From contig CAYVEQ010000003.1 of assembly GCA_964450835.1 (NCBI GenBank), positions 6,960 to 70,959 of the forward strand: a stretch of 64,000 nt of DNA. Direction: 5' to 3'. Shown one piece after another: positions 16,917 to 24,566 of the stretch. Position 1 is the stretch's first letter, and each line of letters starts with the position of its first letter. The position numbers and the translations under genes were made by a program. The notes under the pieces were generated by a model. It had not been told where the DNA came from, ran no database searches, and saw only the letters and a program-made list of their open reading frames with translations. Source of the stretch: Caccocola sp964450835 (GTDB lineage: Bacteria; Synergistota; Synergistia; Synergistales; Synergistaceae).

Positions 16917-18990
16917 AGAGGTTCTCGGAAGGTTCTCATTTAAGCCGGAGAACCGGCAGTACATAATATTCAGGACGATACTGCTGGCCGTCGCGGCTCT
17001 CCTTGTCGGCTTTAACTGGTATCTGTTTGAGCGCAGGGAGAACTACCGGATAGGGTTTCCGGCGCAAAAAACATATTTCGCCATCACATCGTCACGATAC
17101 GAAGACAAGGCGGCCACCCTCGAGCTGCGCCAGCGTGCCACGTCAAGCATAATCGCAGTCGTTGTGCAGGACGAAAAAAGCGCGGCGGAGGTGAAGAATC
17201 GCCTCGAAATTTTGAAAAACGGCAGATTGAGCGAGCTGTTCAGCGCGCCGCTGCTCGGCATTTACAACAAACAGGGCGCGGCCTCGCAGAAGGCGATAAG
17301 CGCGGCCGTCGCCGACATCGGCGCAAAGCTCTTGAGCGAATCGACAGACCGGGAGCAGCAGACATCACTGATATGGAAACACCTCAAACAGACCTCGCTT
17401 ACACAGTCTGAGCGCAACATCGCCTTCCAGATGCTTGACGCCATAATGAGCCCTTCTCTGCAGCAGGACGACGAGATGCTGATGAAGCTGAAAGACGACG
17501 TGGCGGCCCAGATACCGTCGGTCATTAAAGAAATACGCCCCGGTTCGGTTCTTGTCCAGAAAGGCGAGGTCGTGACGCCCTCAGCCGCGCGTCTGCTTGC
17601 CTCGCAGGGATACCCCGACGCTCACTTTCCGTGGCGGCATCTGATATTTGTACTCGGCGCGATAATTTTATGGAGCTTCTGGCCCGTCTGGATTTCATGC
17701 GGGATGAAAGAAAAGTTCTCGATGCGTGAATGGGTCTACATCGCCGTGGTGCTTTCCGTAGTCTGGACGCTTGAAGTAGCCTTCGCCCGCCTCGGCGGCT
17801 ACTCGATGGCCGTGCTGGGGCTCGCGGGCTGGCTCTGCCTTACAATGCCGGTCTCGCTCTCTTTTCACCTTATCTTCGGCGGCGGGGTGATAAGCGTGCT
17901 TATAGCCTACGGCACAAATCCCGGCGTCGTCTGCCTCGGCTTCATGCTCTCCGCTTTCGCGGGAGGCATAGGCCGCGCGATGTTTCTCAACCCGCCGAAC
18001 CACCGCATCACAATCTGGCGCAACCTTTTCCTCCTCGGGATAGCTCTCGGCGTAATATCGGTCTGCATATACTGGGGGCTCGACCTCTATTACGACCGCA
18101 ACGTCATACTCCTGACCGTCCTTTTCAGCGCGGTGTGGGCGACTATCGTCGTGGCTCTTCTTCCTCTGTGGGAGAACATATTCGACGTTATCTCGCCGAT
18201 GCGCCTGCTTGAGCTGAGCCACCCGTCGCAGCCTCTTATCAAACGCCTCCAGATGGAAGCGCCCGGCACATACAACCACGTGCTGATGGTGGGAACGCTC
18301 GCCGAGGCGGCGGCGGACAAGCTCCAGATGAACGGGCTGTATGTCAAGGCGGGCGCCTATTACCACGATATAGGCAAGCTCAAAAACCCGCAGTACTTCG
18401 TCGAAAACCAGAGGCCCGGCAAAAATCTGCACGACAGTCTGCCGCCCGAGCTCTCCGCCAAAGTGCTTATCTCTCATGTAAAGGACGGGCTTGACATCGC
18501 GGTGCAGTCGAACCTTCCGAAAGCATTGCGTCCCTTCATACTCGAACATCACGGCACGACCGTTCAGAAATATTTCTACGAGAAAGCAAAGGCTTTGGGC
18601 GAAAATGTAAACGAAGAGGATTTCCGCTATCCCGGGCCGAGACCGCAGACTCGCGAGACCGCGCTTGTCATGCTGGCGGACTCGGTCGAAGCCGCCGTAA
18701 AGTCCCGGAACAAACCCTTTGAGAGCGACGGAGAGCTTTCTGCCTTCATACGCCAGGTCATACAAAGCAAAATAGAGAGCAGACAGCTCAACGACGCGGA
18801 CTTCACCCTGCGCGAGATAGCGATCATCGAAGCGGCCTTCCTCAATGTATTCCGCTCGACATACCATTCGCGCGAGGTGAAGGACATCAACGAAATCATC
18901 AAGGAGGCAAGGCTCAGACGCGGCGCCGCGGAAAGCGCCGAAGAGGGCGGAGGAAACGAAAACAATGAAAACAACGATACTGTGCAGTAA
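16867..18990 (+). CDS. HD-family cyclic-di-AMP phosphodiesterase (PgpH/YqfF type)
   Basis: Membrane protein of 707 residues: short cytoplasmic N-terminus, one membrane segment, an extracellular 7TMR-HDED domain, about seven membrane helices (residues 250-440), then a cytoplasmic HD domain with YYHDIGK near residue 498. In Listeria and Bacillus this architecture hydrolyses c-di-AMP. A second family landmark, EHHGT, follows. The start ATG 16867 lies inside phoH. The C-terminal tail is rich in Glu, Asn and Gly. Its 3' end overlaps ybeY by 26 bases. No c-di-AMP cyclase is in the window. Confidence 0.93.
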   Translation: MTDGEEKKNSLLPDSFKEVLGRFSFKPENRQYIIFRTILLAVAALLVGFNWYLFERRENYRIGFPAQKTYFAITSSRYEDKAATLELRQRATSSIIAVVVQDEKSAAEVKNRLEILKNGRLSELFSAPLLGIYNKQGAASQKAISAAVADIGAKLLSESTDREQQTSLIWKHLKQTSLTQSERNIAFQMLDAIMSPSLQQDDEMLMKLKDDVAAQIPSVIKEIRPGSVLVQKGEVVTPSAARLLASQGYPDAHFPWRHLIFVLGAIILWSFWPVWISCGMKEKFSMREWVYIAVVLSVVWTLEVAFARLGGYSMAVLGLAGWLCLTMPVSLSFHLIFGGGVISVLIAYGTNPGVVCLGFMLSAFAGGIGRAMFLNPPNHRITIWRNLFLLGIALGVISVCIYWGLDLYYDRNVILLTVLFSAVWATIVVALLPLWENIFDVISPMRLLELSHPSQPLIKRLQMEAPGTYNHVLMVGTLAEAAADKLQMNGLYVKAGAYYHDIGKLKNPQYFVENQRPGKNLHDSLPPELSAKVLISHVKDGLDIAVQSNLPKALRPFILEHHGTTVQKYFYEKAKALGENVNEEDFRYPGPRPQTRETALVMLADSVEAAVKSRNKPFESDGELSAFIRQVIQSKIESRQLNDADFTLREIAIIEAAFLNVFRSTYHSREVKDINEIIKEARLRRGAAESAEEGGGNENNENNDTVQ

Positions 18991-19462
18991 CCCGCCCGAA
19001 GCCGCTGAAGCCGTCTGGAACGCGGCCGTGGCGGAGCAGATAGAAAAAATCATCTCTGCCTGCATAGAAACGGAAAGACTGCTTCCCGAAACGACGCGGA
19101 ATTGCGAAATCTCCCTCACGTTCGCGGAAGCCGAGCGCATGGCGGAGCTCAATAAAAAATACCGCGGCGGCGAAGGTGCGACCGACGTGCTCTCTTTCCC
19201 GCTGTGGGAGAACGGCTGCGGCGTCTTTGAGCCGCCGTCGGATTGGGAGAGTTTGCCGCTGGGCGATATTGTAGTTTGTCCCGCCGTCGTCGCGGCAAAC
19301 GCGGAAGAAAGCGGCGAAAGCGCGGAAATCGAGACGGTACTGGTGATTTGCCACGGTTTTCTGCATCTTGTCGGCTTCGACCACGCGAGCGAAGAGGAGC
19401 GCGCAGATATGTGGGCGCTGCAGGAGCGCATGGTAAACGGATTTTTCGGGGAAACGGCATGA
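18965..19462 (+). CDS. Endoribonuclease YbeY
   Basis: Zinc endoribonuclease for 16S rRNA 3'-end maturation and ribosome quality control. The metal signature HGFLHLVGFDH is complete, and the family stretch GATDVLSFPL is present. Length 165 is normal. The ATG 18965 sits inside the end of pgpH, after GGGCGGAGGA. Its stop overlaps the next start (ATGA), so translation with cdd is coupled. Confidence 0.97.
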   Translation: MKTTILCSNPPEAAEAVWNAAVAEQIEKIISACIETERLLPETTRNCEISLTFAEAERMAELNKKYRGGEGATDVLSFPLWENGCGVFEPPSDWESLPLGDIVVCPAVVAANAEESGESAEIETVLVICHGFLHLVGFDHASEEERADMWALQERMVNGFFGETA

Positions 19463-19875
19463 ACGGGAAAAATCTCTCCGAAGAAACGAAATGGCGCATG
19501 GTTGAGGCGGCCGCCGAAGCGCGGGAGAAAGCCTACGTGCCTTACTCCGGCTTCGCAGTGGGGGCTGCTCTGCTTTTTGATGACGGACGGCTGGTCACTG
19601 GCTGCAACGTGGAGAACGCGAGCTACGGGCTCGCCATATGCGCCGAACGCAACGCGATGACGACAGCCGTCGCCGAGGGGCTTACGCGCCCCGTCGCGGT
19701 GGCAATCGCCGGCCCTGGCGGCCAGTCCTGCCCGCCGTGCGGCGCCTGCAGGCAGTTTCTCGCCGAATTCAACAGAGAAATGACCGTTCTTCTCGAAGAC
19801 GCCGGCGGAATAAAAACCATTACTCTCGAAGAGCTGCTTCCGTTTGGATTTTCTTTGAAAGGCCGGAGGGAATAA
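19459..19875 (+). CDS. Cytidine deaminase
   Basis: Zinc enzyme deaminating cytidine and deoxycytidine to uridine forms in pyrimidine salvage. Motifs: NVENASYGLAICAERNA (zinc Cys and catalytic Glu) and PPCGACRQFLAEF (two zinc Cys). At 138 residues it is the tetrameric short form. The start ATG 19459 overlaps the ybeY stop by four bases. In Bacillus the same operon has dgkA before cdd; that gene is absent here. Confidence 0.96.
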   Translation: MNGKNLSEETKWRMVEAAAEAREKAYVPYSGFAVGAALLFDDGRLVTGCNVENASYGLAICAERNAMTTAVAEGLTRPVAVAIAGPGGQSCPPCGACRQFLAEFNREMTVLLEDAGGIKTITLEELLPFGFSLKGRRE

Positions 19876-20786
19876 TGGAAGCCGGATACAAAAGCGGCTT
19901 CGTCGCGTTGCTGGGGCGTCCGAACGTCGGGAAGTCGTCAATCATAAACGCGCTGCTCGGCGAAAAGGTCGCCGCCGTCTCGCCGAAGCCCCAGACGACG
20001 CGCAACGCCGTCCGCTGCATATACACCACGGAAAAAGAACAGATCGTCTTTGTCGATACGCCCGGCATACACAGGCCACAGCACGCGCTCGGCGACTTTA
20101 TGATGAAAGAGGCCGAGGATGCGCTGGCGCAGGTCGACGCCGTATGCTACGTGGTGGAGGCGCAGGACAGGACAGTGAGTGCGAAAGACCGCGTCATCAT
20201 AGACGCTCTTTCGGGAACGCGGCTGCCGGTTGTGCTCGCGGTCAACAAGACGGATAAACTCGCGCGGACCCGAGATTATGAAAAATGCGCGGAAACATAC
20301 GGAAATTATTTAACGCTCTCGGCCGCGGTTCCGGTTTCCGCGACGGAAAAGCGCGGCCTCGGCGAACTCGCAGCGGCGATCGCAGCGCTGCTGCCGAGCC
20401 AGCCCGCCATTTATCCGGAAGATATGCTTATGGATTCCACGGAGCGCTTCCTTGCCTCAGAAGTCATACGCGAGAAAATTTTCCGCCACACCGAAGAAGA
20501 AGTGCCGCACGGCGCGGCCGTCATAATCGACGAATTTAAAAGCCCCGACGAGTTTCCGGACAGAAAGGTATGCACTATACGCGCCACCGTCGTGGTCGAC
20601 CGGCCGGGGCAGAAAGGGATAATCATCGGGAAAAACGGCTCGATGCTGAAAACTGTAGGCAGCGAGGCGCGCGCCGAGCTTGAGGAAAAGTTCGGCTGCA
20701 AAGTGTTTTTGCAGCTGTGGGTGAAAGTCCGCCCCGGCTGGCGCAAATCTCCCGACGAACTGCGCAGGCTCGGGTACGGCGCTTGA
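19875..20786 (+). CDS. GTPase Era
   Basis: Essential GTPase that binds the 3' end of 16S rRNA during 30S assembly. G1 GRPNVGKSS, G3 DTPGIH and G4 NKTDK are visible in the first 140 residues; the C-terminal KH domain has GIIIGKNGSMLK. Length 303 is standard. The start ATG 19875 shares one base with the cdd stop (TAATG) after a GGAGGGAA site. Longer upstream frames are read-through of the cdd region. Confidence 0.97.
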   Translation: MEAGYKSGFVALLGRPNVGKSSIINALLGEKVAAVSPKPQTTRNAVRCIYTTEKEQIVFVDTPGIHRPQHALGDFMMKEAEDALAQVDAVCYVVEAQDRTVSAKDRVIIDALSGTRLPVVLAVNKTDKLARTRDYEKCAETYGNYLTLSAAVPVSATEKRGLGELAAAIAALLPSQPAIYPEDMLMDSTERFLASEVIREKIFRHTEEEVPHGAAVIIDEFKSPDEFPDRKVCTIRATVVVDRPGQKGIIIGKNGSMLKTVGSEARAELEEKFGCKVFLQLWVKVRPGWRKSPDELRRLGYGA

Positions 20787-21499
20787 CAACGGAAAGATTA
20801 AGCCAGGGATATTATCAGGCAAGCGGGACCGTTCTCCTGAGGAATGACATTTTCAAAGGCGGGCGGTCTCTTCTGCTTTTCACGCGTGGCTTCGGCCCGC
20901 GCTGGACCGGTGCGCCGGCATCGGGCGGCAAGAACCGCTTCGGCGGCGCCGCCGAGCCGATGGTGTGGGGGAGCTTTTCTCTCTATCAGAGTCCGTCGCG
21001 CCTCTATCTGCACTCTGTCGAGGTAAAAGATGATTTTCTCGCGCTCCGCGCCTCGCGCTCCGCTCTTTCGTGCGCTGCGCGTCTTTACAGGCTTACGGCG
21101 AACGAAGCTCCGCTTGACTGCGAGAACGACGCGCTGCTGCGCGCTCTCTGGAACGCCATGCTTCAGCTTCGCGAAAAAACTCCGGCGCGCGCTGTCGAAT
21201 TCCGCTATATGTGGAAATTCTTAGCGGTCATGGGAGCCGCGCCCTCTTTAGCCGCCTGTGCAGGCTGCGGCGAAAGACTGACGGAAGGCGGGCTCTTTAC
21301 AAACGAAGGGATACTGTGCGGAAGGTGCGGCCGTCACGCGGAAGGGTCACTTCTTTCGGAGCGCGAGCGCCTTCTTCTGCTTGCCTGCGCCGCGCTGCCG
21401 CGCGACAGATTTATCAAATGGGCGGCGGCAGTCGAGTCTGAGGAAATTTTTGCCGCGAACATAAAAAAATTGTCGGCTTATTTTAGAAATCTGCGCTAA
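20783..21499 (+). CDS. DNA repair protein RecO
   Basis: Recombination mediator that loads RecA with RecR at gapped DNA. The 238 residues contain an N-terminal OB fold and a zinc-finger-like pair (CAGCGE and CGRC, with about 20 residues between) typical of RecO from Gram-positive and related bacteria. Identity also rests on position between era and glyQ. The start TTG 20783 overlaps the era stop; an upstream ATG in era would be a less likely start. Sequence conservation is low, as is normal for RecO. Confidence 0.85.
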   Translation: MTTERLSQGYYQASGTVLLRNDIFKGGRSLLLFTRGFGPRWTGAPASGGKNRFGGAAEPMVWGSFSLYQSPSRLYLHSVEVKDDFLALRASRSALSCAARLYRLTANEAPLDCENDALLRALWNAMLQLREKTPARAVEFRYMWKFLAVMGAAPSLAACAGCGERLTEGGLFTNEGILCGRCGRHAEGSLLSERERLLLLACAALPRDRFIKWAAAVESEEIFAANIKKLSAYFRNLR

Positions 21500-21543
21500 A
21501 ATTATTCAATGGTCGCCACGGATCACGAAGGAGGCAGGAAAAG

Positions 21544-22446
21544 GTGAGTTTTCAGGAGTTAATTATGCGGCTTGAACATTTCTGGGCTTCTCAAGGCTGC
21601 GTAATACAACAGCCTTACGATATTGAAGTCGGCGCCGGCACCATGAACCCGGCTACGACACTGAGAGTCTTAGGCCCCGAGCCATGGCGCGTCGCCTATG
21701 TGGAGCCTTCCAGGAGGCCGACGGACGGACGCTACGGCGAGAACCCGAACCGCCTTCAGCACTACTACCAGTATCAGGTCATCATTCAGCCCGCTCCGGA
21801 CAATATACAGGAGATGTACATCGAGAGCCTTAAATGCCTCGGCATAGACCCGGCGGAGCATGACATCCGCTTCGTCGAGGACGACTGGGAAAACCCGACG
21901 ACAGGCGCATGGGGGCTCGGATGGGAAGTCTGGCTCGACGGCATGGAGATAACGCAGTTCACCTACTTCCAGCAGATGGGAGCCGTCGACATGGACGTCG
22001 TTCCCGCGGAACTGACCTACGGCCTTGAGAGAATCTCGATGTTTGTGCAGAAAGTCGATAATGTTTACGACCTGCAGTGGGTCGGCGACGTCAAATACGG
22101 CGACGTCCACCACAAAGGCGAAGTGGAGCATTCGACCTACAACTTTGAAATCGCCGACACCGACATGCTTTTTGAACTTTTCAACAAATACGAGGCGGAG
22201 TCGCGCCGCGTCCTTGAAGCGGGACTTGTGCTCCCCGCCTACGATTATGTCCTTAAATGCTCACATTCTTTCAACCTGCTTGACGCGCGCAACGCCATCA
22301 GCGTTACGGAACGCACGGGATATATCAGCCGCGTCCGCGCGCTTGCGAGCGCCTGCTGCCATGCCTACCTCAGGCAGCGTGAGGAAATGGGCTGGCCGAT
22401 TACGGGCAAATTCGTCAAATTTGAAAAAAGAGGCGAGCGGCAATGA
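21544..22446 (+). CDS. Glycyl-tRNA synthetase alpha subunit
   Basis: Catalytic subunit of the bacterial heterotetrameric GlyRS. Highly conserved blocks are visible: LEHFWASQGCVIQQPYD, GAGTMNPATTLR and WEVWLDGMEITQFTYFQQ. Length 300 is standard. The start is GTG 21544 preceded by GGAGGCAGGAAAAG. Its stop overlaps the glyS start by four bases, giving equal production of both subunits. Confidence 0.98.
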   Translation: MSFQELIMRLEHFWASQGCVIQQPYDIEVGAGTMNPATTLRVLGPEPWRVAYVEPSRRPTDGRYGENPNRLQHYYQYQVIIQPAPDNIQEMYIESLKCLGIDPAEHDIRFVEDDWENPTTGAWGLGWEVWLDGMEITQFTYFQQMGAVDMDVVPAELTYGLERISMFVQKVDNVYDLQWVGDVKYGDVHHKGEVEHSTYNFEIADTDMLFELFNKYEAESRRVLEAGLVLPAYDYVLKCSHSFNLLDARNAISVTERTGYISRVRALASACCHAYLRQREEMGWPITGKFVKFEKRGERQ

Positions 22447-24497
22447 GTGACCTTCTGTTTGAAATAGGAACCGAGGAAATCCCGGCCAGATTTATGTCCT
22501 CTGCGCTCGCCGATATATCGCGGTACGCCGCGGAGGAACTTGACGCGGCACATATCGCCCACGGAGCGGTAAAGGCAGAATGCACGCCGCGCCGCCTTGT
22601 GCTCAAGGTTAAAGAAATCGCGGAGCGTCAGGACGACGCGGTCGAAGTATCAAAAGGACCGCTCAAAAGTCTGGCTTTCGACGAAGCCGGAAAACCGACA
22701 AAGGCGGCGCAGGGCTTCGCTCGCAGCCGCGGGATCGACGTCGCCGAACTTAAGACAAAGACAATCGGCAGCGCGGAATATGTCGTCGCCGAAAAACGCA
22801 CGGCCGGACAGCCCTCGATCGATATACTTCCGCAGCTTCTTGAAAAAATCACGCGCCGCCTGTCATTCCCCAAGAGTATGTTCTGGGGCGAGAAGACAGT
22901 CCGCTTTGCCAGACCCGTACGCTGGCTCGTCGCTCTTTACGGCGACAGACAGCTGAATGTTACATTCGGCGGGATAAAGAGCGGAAGAGTGTCGCGCGGG
23001 CACAGGTTCATGGGCGCGCGGGAAGTCGAAATCAAAGAGGCCGCCTCCTACGACGCGGCGATGCGCGGGAATTTCGTGATAACCGACCCCGAGGAGCGCA
23101 AGGCCATGATTCTCGCCGGGATTGCCGAAATAGAAAAAGAGCTGGGAGCCAAGGTCACGGTAGACCCGGCGCTGCTTGAAGAAAACGTCCACCTTAACGA
23201 ATATCCGATTCCCTTCTACGGGAGCTTTGAGAAAGAATTTCTCGATATACCGGCTGAGGTGCTGATCCTCTCGATGGCGAAAAATCAGCGCTACTTCCCG
23301 GTTCGGGGAGCCGACGGCAGACTTATGCCGAACTTCATCGGCGTGAGCAACAACCGCGCGAAAGATATGAGTGTGGTGCGTGAGGGCAACGAGCGCGTTC
23401 TGCGCGCACGCCTCTACGACGCGGCCTTCTTCTGGAAAGAGGACCAGAAAAAGTCGCTCGACGCTCACGCGGAAGAGCTGAAGAACGTCACCTATCAGGA
23501 AAAACTCGGCACTGTCTACGACAAAGTGCAGAGAGTAAAGAAGCTCACGCTTTGGCTTGCCGAGACGCTTGAAGCAGACGTCGACATGAAAAATCTCTCG
23601 CGCGCCTGCGACCTTGCCAAAGCCGACCTTGTTACGAACATGGTCTACGAGTTCTCAGACGTTCAGGGCGTCATGGGACGCGAGTACGCGCGCAAGGCAG
23701 GCGAGCCGGAGGATGTCGCCCTCGCCATTTACGAGCAGTATCTGCCGCGCTACGCAGGAGACGAACTTCCCTCGCGGCTCGGCGGGGCGCTGCTCGGCAT
23801 GGGCGAAAGGCTCGATACGCTTGCCGCGATATACAAAATAGGGCTGGAGCCGACATCTTCGCAAGACCCCTACGGGCTGCGCCGCGCCGCGAGAACGATA
23901 AACGAGCTTATATGGGGCTTTTCGCTCGACGTCGACCTCGACGAGGCGCTTGGCACCGCCGCCGCTCTTCTTGAAATGCCGCAGGAACGGTTGGAGAAGC
24001 TGAAAGCCTTCATAGCGCAGCGTCAGCAGGTGCAGCTCCGCGAGAAGGGCTTCAGCCACGAGGCCGTCGCGCTCGCAGCGCAGACTGCGCCGGCTCGCCC
24101 GCTTCAGCTTTACCGCTTGGCGGAAGTGCTCACAAAAGCCGCCGGCGAGCCGTGGTTCGCGGAGCTTGTAACAGCCGCTGTCCGCGTAAACAATCTGCTT
24201 GCGAAAGCTGAAGACGCGACGACTGGCGCGGATCCGTCGAAGTTCGTCACCGAAGCCGAGCGCGAACTTTACGGGGAACTTTCAAAACTCACTGACAAGG
24301 CGCGCGAAGCTGTGGAAAAATGCGACTGGGAGACACTCGCCGCGATAATGGCGGAGCTCGCGCCGGTTATAGCGAGGTTCTTCAACGACGTACTCGTAAT
24401 GGACAAAGACCCAGGGATACGGGCGAACCGCTTGGCTCTGCTGAGCGAGTGCAGGAAGTTCTTCATGCAGATAGGCGATTTCAGCATACTGAAATAA
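22443..24497 (+). CDS. Glycyl-tRNA synthetase beta subunit
   Basis: tRNA-binding subunit of GlyRS, 684 residues. The N-terminal hallmark LLFEIGTEEIPARFM is present, followed by B5-like and HD-like regions and a C-terminal anticodon-binding (DALR-like) domain. The start ATG 22443 overlaps glyQ. A small hairpin lies between its stop and ppdK. Confidence 0.98.
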   Translation: MSDLLFEIGTEEIPARFMSSALADISRYAAEELDAAHIAHGAVKAECTPRRLVLKVKEIAERQDDAVEVSKGPLKSLAFDEAGKPTKAAQGFARSRGIDVAELKTKTIGSAEYVVAEKRTAGQPSIDILPQLLEKITRRLSFPKSMFWGEKTVRFARPVRWLVALYGDRQLNVTFGGIKSGRVSRGHRFMGAREVEIKEAASYDAAMRGNFVITDPEERKAMILAGIAEIEKELGAKVTVDPALLEENVHLNEYPIPFYGSFEKEFLDIPAEVLILSMAKNQRYFPVRGADGRLMPNFIGVSNNRAKDMSVVREGNERVLRARLYDAAFFWKEDQKKSLDAHAEELKNVTYQEKLGTVYDKVQRVKKLTLWLAETLEADVDMKNLSRACDLAKADLVTNMVYEFSDVQGVMGREYARKAGEPEDVALAIYEQYLPRYAGDELPSRLGGALLGMGERLDTLAAIYKIGLEPTSSQDPYGLRRAARTINELIWGFSLDVDLDEALGTAAALLEMPQERLEKLKAFIAQRQQVQLREKGFSHEAVALAAQTAPARPLQLYRLAEVLTKAAGEPWFAELVTAAVRVNNLLAKAEDATTGADPSKFVTEAERELYGELSKLTDKAREAVEKCDWETLAAIMAELAPVIARFFNDVLVMDKDPGIRANRLALLSECRKFFMQIGDFSILK

Positions 24498-24521
24498 AAG
24501 CCGCTCCGATAAAACCATGTA

Positions 24522-24539
24522 TAACGGCGTGAGCCGTTA
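24522..24539 (+). repeat. Small perfect hairpin between glyS and ppdK
   Basis: TAACGGC and GCCGTTA pair around a GTGA tetraloop (7-bp stem). There is no T-run, so it is more likely an mRNA processing or stability element than a terminator. Confidence 0.4.
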
Positions 24540-24566
24540 ATTCAAGTACACTGAGGAGGTAATCAG

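Noticed and set aside
17695..19941. 748-codon minus-strand frame opposite pgpH, ybeY and cdd
   Set aside because: It is a shadow of three recognised overlapping genes; low-complexity, no ribosome site.
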